NCBI GenBank assembly: GCA_000320545.1
Contig: ADNK01001946.1
Coordinates: 1 to 37,500 of the forward strand
Direction of reading: 5' to 3'
DNA length: 37,500 nt
Source of the DNA: Bigelowiella natans CCMP2755
Taxonomy: Eukaryota > Cercozoa > Chlorarachniophyceae
In this document: positions 20,812 to 32,686 of the stretch, piece by piece
How positions within the stretch are numbered: position 1 is the first letter of the stretch
Layout: every line of letters starts with the position of its first letter
Notes under the pieces: generated by a model
Databases searched by the model: none
Seen by the model: the letters and a program-made list of their open reading frames with translations, nothing else
What the model was told of the DNA's origin: nothing
Translations under genes and position numbers: made by a program

Positions 20812-21779
20812 GTTTCAACTTCCTTCTCAGATGCCCGCATCGGCAGGCAAAGCTGAGCGAAGGGATTGTGCGAGGCGGCCGCATTGAGTGCGCGTACCAT
20901 GGCTGGAGGTTTGATAGCAAGGGAACCTGTGTAGAAATCCCCCAACTCGACGAGAACGCATCCATTCCTAAAAGAGCTTGTATGCGAGAGGTGCCGGTTG
21001 GAGTCTCTGAGGGGATTGTGTTTCTGTGGCCCGGCTCGCCTGAGCTCGCAACGAACACCCCTCTCCCAAGGTCTAAAGCAGATCTGGATAGGAACGGAAA
21101 GGACTACATCATCAACAGCTTTGTATGAACCCAGAAACCCCTCTTTCTTTTTCCTTTGGCTTTGACAATGATGCCTAATCCACATAAAAGTACTCTACCT
21201 TCTCTTCGGCGCACACTACGCGCCTACTACATCCCTTTGCGACATGCTGAGACTCCATTGCTCCCCCCCCCCCCCCCCCCCCCACTCTGTTTGACCACTC
21301 CCACGATAAAATCCATCGGCAGGTCACCGACCTGCCGTATTCGTACGAGTATCTGCTAGAAAACCTCATCGATCCGGCGCACATCCCCGTCTCCCACGAT
21401 CGGACCCCTGGAGGGGGGTTCATCGAAGATGCCCAAGCGTTGGATATGGTCGTCGATAGTATCACTGCGCAAGAGGGGGTGCGAGGACGGTACCGCGGCT
21501 CGAGGTCCAGCCCCTTCTCCTTCAGCCTCAAGTCGGCTCTCGAGAAGAGAAGGAAGCACGAAGAGGAAAAGGCGAGGAGGGCTGCCGGAGCAGCGGTTGC
21601 GGAGAACGACATGGAATACACCCAGGTTCGCATGCAGCCGCCAGGGATTTTGCGTCAGGGCGATGAGGCGGGGGTCTTCGAAGCTGCTCTTCATTGCATG
21701 CCGACGGGCCGGGGCAAGAGTCGGCTGTTATTCCGCACCGCCTTTCGCGTGATGCCAGGGTTGTCCCGCAACTTTGTTC

Positions 21780-21819
<40 letters not shown>

Positions 21820-22740
21820 TATATATGTGTGTGTGTGTGTACATTATGCAATTTTCCAATCGTACGCCTCGCGCCAGTGATAGGCGCGAAGTCGCTTAAA
21901 CCCCCGCTTTTCTGTAATACCTTCTACGAAACAACACCCACAACAACAGCAGATTGATCATAAAACGCAAAAGACTGGCCGCTAGCGTTGATACACACTG
22001 TCGTTCTGCTGCGCGTTTGAAACAAGCAACAACAAACAACAACAACAACAACAACACACAGGTGGAAGGGCTTCCTCTTCCGGGTGCTGATCTCAATGAA
22101 GCCGCAATGGATGAAAAACCTCAACTCATGCAAGATACTTGAGCAGGATCTTGGCTTGATAACTAGCCAGGAGGACTTCATGCGCTCGCCGAGCTCTCCT
22201 CCCCCCCTGCCCGCCGGCGAAGCAGCCACCGACGCACAGACGCCGCCGCCGTGCGAGCGCAACTGGGAAGACACGTGCTTGAACCTTGGGACGCAGGACA
22301 AACTCGTTGTCGCGGTGAGAGAATGGCTAGATGGCGTTGGCCCCTCCCTGCCATACTATGAAGGCTGGAAGAGCAGGTCGCCTCCTGTTCTCAGCTACGA
22401 TGCTGCCTCCACCCCATCCGTGCTGCCTTCTCTCCTCAGCAGCTCGCCGACCCTAGATCCGCACCACCGCGCGCAAACGAGCAGGTACTACCGGCATGTG
22501 CTCAACTCGAGGCTCTCTCGCAAGGCCCTCCATGCGGTGGAGAGGGGGCAAGTGCTGGCGAAAGCAGTAATGGCTGTCAGCTTGGCGATGGGCATGCTGT
22601 CGCGTTGGGAGCCTACCGCTATAGCCCAGGCCGTTTGCGCCGCCGGTTTTCTCTCCGCGGCGGCTGCCGCAGCGGGCCTCTCCATGATCGAGAAGAGCTT
22701 TTACAAGAACTTTGAGCGCCACCCGAAGACGACGTGGTAG
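20095..22740 (+). CDS. PAO-family Rieske mono-oxygenase, plastid-targeted, four exons
   Basis: Exons 20095-20648, 20831-21122, 21323-21783 and 22062-22740 join in frame to 661 residues. The Rieske [2Fe-2S] ligands are C186-x-H188 and C205-x2-H208 (CPHR and CAYHGW). The mononuclear iron site N-x2-D-x2-H-x4-H is at residues 296-307 (NLIDPAHIPVSH). This is the architecture of the pheophorbide a oxygenase / TIC55 / PTC52 / chlorophyllide a oxygenase group, which acts on chlorophyll pigments or their breakdown products in the plastid with ferredoxin as electron donor. A hydrophobic C-terminal segment at about 600-650 is the expected membrane anchor. Hydrophobic residues near 14-26, then an Arg/Ser-rich stretch, look like a signal peptide plus transit peptide. 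No C-terminal CxxC was found. Which member it is, and so its substrate, remains open. The start could also be the Met at 20110 or 20116. Confidence 0.88.
20751..20808. repeat. (CT)n microsatellite in PAO-family intron 1
   Basis: A long CT tract lies within intron 20649-20830 and forms most of its pyrimidine-rich 3' half. Confidence 0.9.
21263..21283. repeat. 21-base poly-C run in PAO-family intron 2
   Basis: Uninterrupted C run inside intron 21123-21322. Its length is likely to vary between reads. Confidence 0.9.
21783..22057. repeat. (TA)n, (GT)n and (CAA)n tracts in PAO-family intron 3
   Basis: TA repeats start at the donor site itself (about 21783-21815) and are followed by GT repeats (about 21826-21840). 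CAA repeats at about 22027-22054 lead into the acceptor at 22061. Confidence 0.85.
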
Positions 22741-23830
22741 CAGCCGCGGGAATGAAAAAGAGGGAGATGCAAAGAACTCGCCGTCGCCGGCCGAGGCGGA
22801 GACTCTCGGTGGTAAAGGCGATATCTGACCTTGCAACCTAACAGCGGCAGTTAAATAATAATATTACTGTTTTTTTAAAAATTATCTCAAAAATGCACTA
22901 TTCAAGGGAAATCTATTGGTAAAGCACAGGATAGGCGGCGCTTAGTGGAGGGTGGGGATTTTGTTTTGTGTACAGAGTAACATTGCCGCGAGCCTTTAGT
23001 GGTTGGCGTTCACGGAATACAAGCTAAAATCATTGTATAGCTTCGTGATTATTGAATCAAAATTGATACGCCTCCAAATATTTCGGAATCTGTGTCTCAC
23101 AACGCAAGATCTGACAGATAATCAATGATCAGTAGGGCGTTATTTATTGCCCAGTTCTTAGAGGTGGGAACATGTGCGCAAATGTCACATGAATAAAGAG
23201 AAAAACTCACAATGCTGCATTAGAATTAACTTTCGAAGACCGTATGAAGACAGGGGTATTTCTGATGCATGTTTTATACGTGTCGTACATATCCAATTAC
23301 GCTGATGAAGTACAGCACCCGGCTACTTCATTTAATCATGCCGCTCATCGCGCACGTACGTAGTCATAGCATCAAGGTGTGCAAGCCGCGTATTAGACCT
23401 CATATAGCTTGGGTATTTGTGCATATTGCATTGCAACAAGCGCAAGGTACGATGATAGCGGAAAAAACGATTAACAGCGCACACAATTACATACCATGTT
23501 AGCATAAAACCTGTATTGCGCAGCAGCAGCAATAAGAACAGAAGCAAACCATGTCTATCACAGCACACATGAATGATTCGGGATGTCACTAGATGATGGT
23601 GCGTACTATGGCCTTTTCAATGCAAGCAGCAAATACTCAAACACCATTTCCAACATTCTCCAGACGTCACATTTCATCCTTCTTCTCCGCCTGGCTTTCT
23701 CTCTAGTCCCTGCTGTTTTTCTCCTCTCGTCGTTTCTTCTCAGCTACAATTCGCTCCCTTTTAAAGGCGTTGGCGACGCGGTACACGTCCGGAGCCTGAA
23801 GAATATTTCGAACATGATCATACCTCAAAA
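22741..23830. other. Region between convergent genes
   Basis: Holds the 3' ends of the PAO-family gene and of the DUF1907 gene. Open frames here are short and lack family features. No gene is called. Confidence 0.45.
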
Positions 23831-24724
23831 CTAGCGGTATAAGAACCTGCGCAGAAACTGATGGGCCACATCAATTAAAAAAAAAAAGAATGAAAAATCT
23901 CATGTCACAGGGACAGGATTGACAGAGTTGATGTTTTCTCGGATTCACATCCTGGCTCTAATCCGCCGCTTGGCGATTGGTGCCGGCCTGCGGGTGCATG
24001 CCGGCGGTTGGAAATCATACCGGGAGGAAGTACCCCACGTACTCTACTTCATCCGGAGTCGTATCGAAATGGTAGTGGCCTGTGCCCAAAAACAATGCAA
24101 GCACACCGGAGTCAAAACCTCGGGTTCGTTAGTAAAATCTATAGGCCACGGCACAGCCGAGTACTCGAGGAAGCAATATTGCCAAAGCCCCGTCATCGCC
24201 ACTGCTGGTGGACGCGCGTACGTGTGTGCGGGTGTGCGTGTGTGCGCGTGTACATGTGTGCGTGCTTCCGTTTCATCATTCTGTATGATCCTTCTTTCAT
24301 GTCGCCTTCTCGTGGATAATGCGAATTCATTCGAATCTCCTTGCACCCCCAACACTATCGCACGTGTTGATTCATTTGCCAAAATGACCGCCCACATCAT
24401 CATCGTTATAAAGATTTTCGAATTCTATCTTCTCTCCCCCCTCCTCTTTCTCCCCGTCTTTTTCTTCTTTTTCTTCTTCTCCTTCAGATCTCGTTCAATG
24501 TTGTTCTCTTCCTCACAGAACCTCCTTCATTTGTTCTTTGGGAGAAGAAATGCGTGTGCTCCAGCCTCAGATCCAAGCCGTTGGGATTCGACTGCCAACA
24601 AACGACGAGAATAATCAAAATGTCCAAAGAGCGGGTTAGAGTTTTGCATTTGCAGCGATGTCGCCAGGCAAAGCACTGTTTCTGTTTACAAACACACACA
24701 CACACACACACACACAGACAGAGA

Positions 24725-24756
<32 letters not shown>

Positions 24757-25424
24757 GAAAGAGAGAGCGTCTTCCTTCGCCGAAGAAAGAGTCGTCGTCG
24801 TTGAATGCGTGTTGTGTTTTGTCGGTGCACATTAACCAACCGGGGCAATGGTGGGGTCACCCGTAAGGAACACCGAGAGACACGTCAGGTCAGGGCCTGA
24901 TTTTCCAAAAACAAGTCAAAATCGTCGCCTCATGCCAAAAGCAGGTGCCATAACATGCCTTCCTGGCATTGTCTAACAGCGCTGGCAAAGGCAGCGACGA
25001 TTGCCGTGCCGCTACCACGCAAACCTCCGACGCAATGTGACGTGGCATGAGTTCCAAATCATCCAACGCGCAAGAAGTACCCATCTCGTAGAACTGAAGC
25101 CAATCCTCGACTTCTGGGCCGTCAATCTGCAGATAATCGCAATAGTTCTCAGCATACAAACGGACACGCACGCGCACGCACGCACGCACATAAACCTTTT
25201 CGCGCGCGCGTACAAAAGCAGAAACACACCCAGATGATAACCACCCAAAATACGATTTTTCCGCCATTTCAAGAGCTGATTACTGTGCTTTTAATGATGC
25301 AACGCTGCTGTCATTACCATGACAGTGGGCTTGAAATCCGGCATAACGTGCCCGCGGACCTTCATAAACCAATACACAACGAACACACACACACACACAC
25401 ACACACACATAAACATAATCTTAT

Positions 25425-25470
<46 letters not shown>

Positions 25471-25585
25471 CTTTCATCTATATCACCTTGCCGCTTTTGA
25501 CTTTAAAGACCCCCCCAATCCCGATTTGTCGAGTGCCGAACTTGTATGGTGAAACGTCAGGGAACACACACACACGCGCGCGCGC

Positions 25586-25629
<44 letters not shown>

Positions 25630-25943
25630 GAGAAATTAGAAGCAATCAAAGCCCATACTGAGCAGAGTGTAGTCTACTCATAAACACGACTTTGACGAGC
25701 TTCCACCAAAACAAATACACCGACTGGGGAAATACCTCCTGCGACAGGGTGGAAAATGACGCAGTGGCGGTGTCGACTAGCTAGGTTGTGTCTCAGATAG
25801 CAATAGTGATGAAAGAGAAGAGAGAAAACGGGGAATCGGCCATGAGTGTCGCACCCTCTTCTCGTTCTTCTCGTCTTCGGCTTGCAAGCCTTTTGCAAGC
25901 CCGGTGCTGGATGAAATTACGAATGTGATACAATATATGTTTA

Positions 25944-25981
<38 letters not shown>

Positions 25982-26399
25982 CATGGTGTGTGTGTTAGAA
26001 TACGAAAATAACAAGAATAAATCGGCTTGCAAAATCATGCGCAATGCGTGCGCTTAATGCGTGCTCACTCGCACCGCATGCACGTGACGAAGTTGTCCTT
26101 GCCGATGCGCTTTTTGGCCCGCACCTCAACGACGTTTCCTACTCATTCGAACGTAGAAGGACGTGATCTATAGCATGTATATATAGCGTGGTGATGGTGG
26201 TGGGAGGAGGTCTCGGAACTATTCTAAGGGAAAAAAAAGGTGGATTTGATTTAGTGGCAAGCACGATACGGTTATGGGTCGGAGAATAACATTGTCGTAG
26301 GTACTTTATGCGGTTCCGCACCACTTTTTTAGTAAACTCATGTGATAGTGTTTGCAAAGACGATTATCATTGTAATCATCATCATCATCATCATCATCC

Positions 26400-26438
<39 letters not shown>

Positions 26439-28110
26439 CGATTACCATCGAAAATACCTTGCTTTCCATCACATGCAATGAGGTTCGCGAGAAGTCCAAA
26501 TTCGCTCGACTAAAGAAAGAAGGTGGGAGGGGGAGGAGGGGAGAGGAGAGGGGGGCCAGGGAGGAGGGGGGAACCGAAGGAAGTATCAGAATAGAATTTC
26601 AAAATTCAAAATCCAAAATCATCCGGTTTTCCCCGAAAATGCATGCATGTACACCATCCAGCAGCTCTTCCATTCACCATAATTTTAGTGAAGGGTTGCA
26701 ATTGCATGTGCAAAGTACGTTGTATTTCTCCATGGTATGGCTGCCGTCCTCCAAGACCTGAGTGTTAGTTAAATCGTCATCAGCTTGCTGGTGATGGATT
26801 GCTTCTATGGCTCTCGATTTCGAACGATGCCATGTGATTTGCATCTCGCGATCACAGCCTTATTTCTGACCGCGTGACGCAAAAGTCAACGAAGTCCCCG
26901 AATATTCTCAAACGGGCGGGCACACCCTCTTTTCTCAGATTCTCATTTTTTTTTCCCCCTTTCTTTTCCTTTGGAAGGAGTGCTCTCTTGACAGTTTAAG
27001 CTTCCAAGCATGCATTTGAGATTGCTTTTCTCACTCGTGTCCCAGCTCACCGAACCTTTGAGTAGCGACTGCAACGGCAATTCTCCGACACATGCTCCGT
27101 CGGCATCAGCTCGGCGTTTACCCCCACAACCTAGAATAAGAGGGGGAGGGAAATCGAAGGCAACTAACATCATTTTCAATTGTTGTCGTGAGTCAACCGG
27201 TTTCTTTGTTTGGTGTGCTGCAAAACCGCTCTAAGCTGCTACCTTTGAGGAGGCAGCACCAGCACCGTACACGTAGGCGCCTATGAGATGACGACGCCAA
27301 CAGCATGATATACACAGACACAGTTTTATCTGATAATGCATAAAATTATGCATTCACACACATATTGGTATTTCCCCGGACTTCCCCTCCCCTACCCGCC
27401 GCCGCCACCTTTGAGCCCGACGTCCTCAGCGACCTGCGGGATGGTGAAGAACGCCGTGTCGTGATGTTTCGGATCGAGCAGATTCGGCACCCCCCCAATG
27501 TCAATGATGCGGGGGTTCCCGCATATTCCGGGCGCGGCCAGGCCCCATTTCGTGAGATCCGGGCACTGGACAACCTTCGTCTATTTATGGTAGGGGGCGG
27601 GCATTGGGGCAATATCGGCGCAGTTTTTGCGGAGGTAGCGATCTTTCTGTCTACTACTATATACCAAAATAATGTTCGCCTATAAGCAAAATGCAGCCGG
27701 CCAGAGATGAGTGTTGTTAAAGAAATGGGCAAGTGTTATAAGGAAGCGGCAGTCCCTTAAGGTCAATGAGTAGTGTTTTATAACTAGCTATCTAAATAGC
27801 GGGTGATAAGGCAACCTCAACTGTCTCGAAATTTCCCCGTAATGATTCCTGAGGCAAGTTAAATCGTTCGTCATAATTGTATCACAATATGTGTGGCGTG
27901 GGGGGTGTGGTACACGCTAATATGTAGAGATAAGCGTGCCAGGATGCACATCTTCTTGCAAAGCAAAAACGGAATTATCGAGTTTCGCATCTAGAGCGCG
28001 TATTATTCTGTAGTTGTCTGTTTTCTTCTGAATGCGTGGGAGGTTGTAGAGACCTTGAGCATATCGGCCAATTGGCTCAGCTCGGGGACGTAAAGAGACG
28101 CCTTTTCAAC
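23831..28110 (-). CDS. DUF1907 / C11orf54-type ester hydrolase, at least 16 exons
   Basis: Exons in coding order: 28054-28110, 27611-27646, 27409-27580, 27243-27280, 27056-27130, 26719-26757, 26458-26509, 26075-26138, 25855-25889, 25686-25738, 25318-25359, 25081-25126, 24841-24896, 24522-24591, 24021-24079, 23831-23857. All phases agree and about 305 residues result, close to the human protein. Landmarks shared with the family: YVPELSQLADML, CPDLTKWGL, GICGNPRIIDIGGVPNLL, YVYGAGA, GLLANLIACDG, VVEVRAKKRIGKDNFVTCMR, HVMPDF, WLQFYEM, GLDLRLEHTHFF and GGHYHFDTTPDEVEYVGYFL. The HTH and HYH histidines correspond to the zinc ligands of this family, whose human member hydrolyses model esters; the natural substrate is unclear. 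The exon with the initiator Met was not found. The join 27611/27580 needs a 30-base GC-AG intron to skip an in-frame TAG. Confidence 0.85.
24690..24770. repeat. (CA)n and (GA)n tracts in a DUF1907-gene intron
   Basis: Located between the exons 24841-24896 and 24522-24591. Confidence 0.9.
25383..25470. repeat. (CA)n and (TA)n tracts in a DUF1907-gene intron
   Basis: CA repeats at about 25383-25410 and TA repeats at about 25432-25469, in the intron between exons 25686-25738 and 25318-25359. The same intron also carries a CA/CG/GA tract at about 25565-25624. Confidence 0.9.
25940..25980. repeat. (TA)n tract in a DUF1907-gene intron
   Basis: Interrupted TA repeats in the intron between exons 26075-26138 and 25855-25889. 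Confidence 0.85.
26377..26440. repeat. (CAT)n and (CAG)n trinucleotide tracts in a DUF1907-gene intron
   Basis: CAT repeats (about 26377-26397) are followed by about a dozen CAG units (26400-26438). They lie in the intron just after the exon that ends at 26458, so the CAG tract is transcribed as CTG in the sense RNA and is not translated. Confidence 0.85.
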
Positions 28111-29219
28111 CTGCCCGGCATGCAATGAGTAAATATCTCCGAACTGTTCCTCACCTCCCTTTCGCTCTAATCAATTTTGCATTATAAATTTACTTACTTC
28201 GTTCGTGTTTCGTGATCCGGTGCACCTGCGAACATACAGCACAGATTGAATAGGTTGCTAAGGGAGGATGAAGGCAGGATGCGAAGTGCAGCAGCGGCCA
28301 TGGCGAACATACCCCATTATTCGATGAGATATCCTCTCTATCCGGAGTGAGAAAGGTAATGCAGCGGCTTTGAATCGAAATATCGTCTCAGAGATCAGTA
28401 TGTCCTCCCCCTCTTGGATCGATTTGCGGCGGATGGGCTGTGGTCCTTCTGGGGAAAGGAAACAATGTTCCGAAAAAAGAATGTTCAGTAGAAAGGGTTC
28501 CTGTTTCATAGTGCGACAAAGTAAAATTAATGTCGCAATAAAAATCAAATGCGATTGGACAGCCGGCTAGGAGAGGGAATTAACTAGTTAATTTATCTCC
28601 TAGACCATGTCGCAGGTAGAGCATCGGTGCTAGCCAGTTTGAGTAACGGTGATGTTTATCTTGCGACAGCAGTCGGATGTTGTCGCAGAGGGAATTTGTA
28701 TTATGTTTTCCCTTATGCAAACTTGCGCTGGAGACTTGTCGCAGGTTATGAATGGCATGGCATGTTGTACTTATTCTCATGTACTGATTCTCAGCTTCCG
28801 ACTGTGCTCTGCTCTGAGCAGATATGCTCACGGAAAGACTAAATGAGGGGGAGGGGGGGGCGAACTCAATAGCCTCCGAAATCCAACCTGGAGTGCATGA
28901 AATTGATGGAAGAGGTACTTCGTCTAACATCTCAATTGCCTGCGCGAAAGTGACACGTTTGAACACTGTCTCGTGCACGTCCTCAGATAGCTATGCGAGC
29001 GTCAAAGAAGAAGAAAAGGAGGACGGGTGTATGAGCAAGTTGTCACTCTATCTCATAAGCCACGCTGAACAACGATTTTATGTGTCACTATAAATATTTT
29101 CGGGAAAATTCCTCCTTCTCTCTGCATCTAAGCGAAGACTCGCGCACAAGTATATTTACCAGAAAGACAAACATCCAATTTGACAGACGAATTTCTCTCC
29201 TTTCTACCACGCCTTCTCC
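28111..29219. other. Region between divergent genes
   Basis: Probably contains the missing first exon and promoter of the DUF1907 gene and the promoter of the membrane-protein gene. A minus-strand Met at about 28300 starting MAAAALRILPSSSLSNLFNL is a candidate first exon, but its possible donors do not fit the phase of the next exon. A 132-codon minus-strand open frame at 28580-28978 has no recognisable features. Confidence 0.4.
29089..29096 (+). promoter_or_regulatory. Candidate TATA box
   Basis: TATAAATA stands 124 bases before the proposed ATG (29220) of the membrane-protein gene, with a pyrimidine-rich stretch between. This position fits a TATA box, but the match is short. Confidence 0.35.
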
Positions 29220-31351
29220 ATGCCGCATCCTATGCGATCGCCTAGATGCCCCAGATGGGTTCAGGTTATTTTGCCATGGGTGGCGAAGCTCCAGGAGTTA
29301 TTGTCCCTCTTGGCGTTCATATGGCTGTTCAGGTGTACCATAGTCTTCCAGTTTTCGAAGATGATCGATCAATTCGTAGCTGCAATACTTTGTTATTCAT
29401 CCCCGCTCTGTCTTTTTAAAAAATTACAATTTCCTCCCTTATCCTTCCTTCCAAACCCCCCTCTCTTTTTAGTGTGCTATCGCTCAAAGCCGGCACAGTA
29501 GTAGGCAGCGTACTCGCACTGTTTGGCGTCGGTACTAATTGCTTATAGCGATGGTTCGTTTAACACAGAGTCTAGTTGGGCAAACACAGAGTATAATTTG
29601 CGAAAATTTCTCATCATGTTCGCCTATTCGTATCTCAGCATACCGCTTGTATAAGGGAGATTTCCGGCCTGGTATGTTTATAACTTCATGAGAATCTTTT
29701 ACGGAGCAGCACTTGTTGTAGTCATAGTGTAGCGATAGTAGTAGTAGGAGTAATAGTTTTTGTTGTTGTTGTGGTGGTGGTGGTAGTAATAGAGATAGAA
29801 GTGGTAGGCGGTAGGAATGATTGTACGGTGAGAGGGTGTGTCAAATTGTGGTGATAAATATGAGAGGATAAGGGAATGGGCTCCTCAAAACGAGTGATAA
29901 CACGAACACAAAAAAATAGCCAAAAACAGCAACTTCGCATAACCCTGTAATAAGAACTCGAAAGAGCGAAGCATGGCCATGGTGCTTGTACGGAGACAAA
30001 ACCTTTCCTATTCCGTTCCATCGTCTTCTCCTCTCTTTCTTTAAATCTACTCCGGCTTTGTGCTACCGAAGGTTTTTTTGCCATTGGATTTCCAGTCTTG
30101 ATGACGCTGATGGTTCCTCTCGTTTACGCGGACATAAATGGCTTCAATCAGCACTGGTAATCGCCTCTGCGCAATGGCGCCGCCCGCAGTGGCCCTTCAT
30201 GGTGGATGACGCATGAGTCTAATTCTTCTCACAATCGAAAATCCAGGGCGGATGTAGATATCAACAGCGGGCTTTTCTTGATTTGCTTGTGCTCAGTCGT
30301 AGCCAAAAAACCGGTAATATATGCGGTATTTAGTGCTGCTGTCAAATACACCCCCCATCCAACAAGAGAGTACATTGGAGCGAAGCGCGGGAACATGTTG
30401 CGCGGTAGAAACCATGGCTGCTTTATTTAGCTAGAAGGGCGTTCGATAGTCTGTAGAAAGAATGCGAGCGGCGGCTACTGCCGTCGTTTATGTTACTTCG
30501 TAGCAAGGAATTAGGTGATAATGCCATCGCTTTTCAGGCCTTGATGGAGTTTTTCCCTGAAGAAAAGAAAGCTCTAGTGCACCTTCCTTTCATGATGAAA
30601 ACGGCATATACAGGTGTATTGCTAAGTCGTCTAGACGCGTTAGTCGCCAAGATAGCTTGGCATGGCACCTGTTGTTCTCTGGGTCCCCTGCCGTAGTTGG
30701 AATGCTGGTTGAAGTTGACGTGAGAGGAAGCTACAGCTTCTCATTCACATGATGCACAAACTGAAATATCTTACATTCGAAACCGAATTTGGCGTGTCGG
30801 TGTCGGTGTCGGTGTCGGTGTCGCTGTGTTGTCGCTATCCCTGTTTCCCCTCCAGTTACGGCGATTTGGATGGCGTACTTTCTGGCGATCATTGGCATAA
30901 ATCTTCTCGTGATTTGGTATGAGGTCTCTGGGACGCAATCGAGCAAAGGTAGGCGAGTACATCCCTCCGAACATACCGGAAACTAACCCTGTCGTAAGAG
31001 CGCTCGAGCTATTCGTCGAGTGTCCCTTTCGGAAGAGATCGATGTCTCGTTGTTAAAACCAACATGCTCGCGGTGTATGCTGGTGATGTAAAGATATGGC
31101 CAATGAATCCATCGCAGTGCATGCTTGATTTCTCACTCCTCTTCCTTCATTATCCTTCTTGACCTTCGACTTCGGTAAACTACGTGTTAGGGACTCGGGC
31201 CGCTTTTGCATTGATACCAACGGTCTCGCTAATAGCGCTAGCTTTCTGTATTTCGCCGAGACTCTTGGTATTTTTCGAAGAGTTTTACAGACTGAGGGAT
31301 GAAAACGGGGGGGGGCGAGCGCGGTCACTTAGCTCTATGTTAGTGGACTGA
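29220..31351 (+). CDS. Multi-pass membrane protein of unknown function, nine exons
   Basis: Exons 29220-29332, 29473-29531, 30096-30156, 30190-30216, 30247-30313, 30457-30613, 30635-30682, 30856-30948 and 31191-31351 join in frame to 261 residues, and all inner exon phases agree. I do not recognise the family. About five hydrophobic spans are visible: VILPWVAKL to AFIWLF, GTVVGSVLALFGVVLMTLMV, GLFLICLCSVVA, TAIWMAYFLAIIGINLLVIW and AFALIPTVSLIALAFCIS. A hydrophilic segment of about 60 residues (from KECERRLLPSFMLLRSKELG) separates spans three and four. The C-terminus is charged and Gly/Arg-rich. The first exon is ambiguous: a second frame beginning at 29246 (MPQMGSGYFAMGGEAPGVIV) also splices in phase with a donor two bases downstream. 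I prefer 29220 because its donor is CAG/GTGTAC. Introns are 21 to 564 bases. Confidence 0.65.
29735..29802. repeat. GTA/GTT/GTG trinucleotide tract in intron 2
   Basis: Mixed GTA, GTT and GTG repeats inside intron 29532-30095 of the membrane-protein gene. Confidence 0.7.
30794..30823. repeat. Five perfect GTGTCG hexamers in intron 7
   Basis: GTGTCG is repeated five times without interruption, 32 bases before the acceptor of exon 8 of the membrane-protein gene. Confidence 0.9.
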
Positions 31352-32010
31352 AAAGCAGATACCATGACTGCATTGTGTAGTCTTATTGCGTTGGCTGTCA
31401 ATGTATTGTGGTTATTTATCGTTGCTTTGAAATGTGAGACGGATGTAATGAAGGGATTAAATTATGTTAGAATTAATATGTACCTGTTGATAATGCTCTA
31501 TGCATGGCCGAGTGCATGCATGCGCACTTCCATGCTATAACAGCAGACGATGATAGCGCTCGTCGCCGTACATGTGTAGCTGTGATCTATAGTGAGATAA
31601 TCTGCTGGTTGCGTGCGCTATTTCGTCATTAATTCTGGTAATAACAGCTCATGCCATGTATTGCATTCACGGCTCATAGGCGCGACAGTAGTAGACTCCG
31701 CAAGTATATTTAATATATATACAGCGTATGTACATGCATCACATTGCATGTCTATTATCTCCTTGTATTTGAACGTACAACGTCGTCCTTCATTTCAGCT
31801 GCGCATCTACCTACCTACACGCAGCATGCTAGCTAGCATGTGTGATAACCTGACATAATCTATATGCATGGTATGTACATGGCAGCACCATATATGCTTT
31901 ATGATGTGGCTCGCAGAGTAGTCTACGGCCGATCGAATTTATATAATATTACGTTCGCCTACGTACATATTTCACTCAGATTCTCAGAATATATAATACA
32001 ACCATACAAT

Positions 32011-32046
<36 letters not shown>

Positions 32047-32686
32047 CTTTATGTTTGGGAAGGCTATTATATCACTATCTATAGACAACTATGCACATAT
32101 GCGACTACATACACAGCAACAATGGCATGCATGATGTGCACGTGATCGATCGCAATGAGCAGCGCGAGGATCGAGCAACGTGCAATAATGCTGCAAGCGA
32201 AATGCAACGTTGTATTTTGTTTGCTAGCACAATTGGTTTGATGTGCTGTGCGTGCACATGTGTGTGTGTGTGTGTGTGTTTGTGTGTGTTGATGTTGATG
32301 TTGTGGCAACAAAACCATGTTGTTTGTGACCCTGGAGACTTGTCTCCATGAGACACCTATCTAGTAGCTAGCTAGCCATGGACACTAGCTAGCTAGCACA
32401 TCCTACATTTTGCAACATGATAGTCATGCCGTGTACATGTTGTCAATGTGATGAACATTGTGTGAAGAACTATGCAGTGTAGTTATAGGGACCACATAGT
32501 TGCGATTGTGGTTGTCACATTTACCGGGGCAGGGCTACGACATGCATGCTGTGCGCCTGTTCATGCTCTGCAGTGTTCCTCAATTTGGCAATTCCACTTC
32601 TTATCACATTTACATAATATCTCATACTCATCATCAGTTGCCAACACACATCCGACCATCACAGCAATGAGCTAAACATTTGGTCT
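31352..32686. other. Region between convergent genes, repeat-rich
   Basis: No gene seen. It holds (CA)n at 32011-32044, (GT)n at about 32262-32290, and CTAG clusters at about 31828-31836 and 32361-32398. Isolated GCATGC and CATGCATG words are frequent. Confidence 0.45.

Noticed and set aside
26400-26440. (CAG)n as a poly-Gln or poly-Ser coding tract
   Set aside because: It lies in an intron of the DUF1907 gene between exons that join in frame without it.
31000-31162. Extended frame ending FSLLFLHYPS in the membrane-protein gene
   Set aside because: It could be an alternative last exon, but the exon from 31191 joins in phase and supplies another membrane span.
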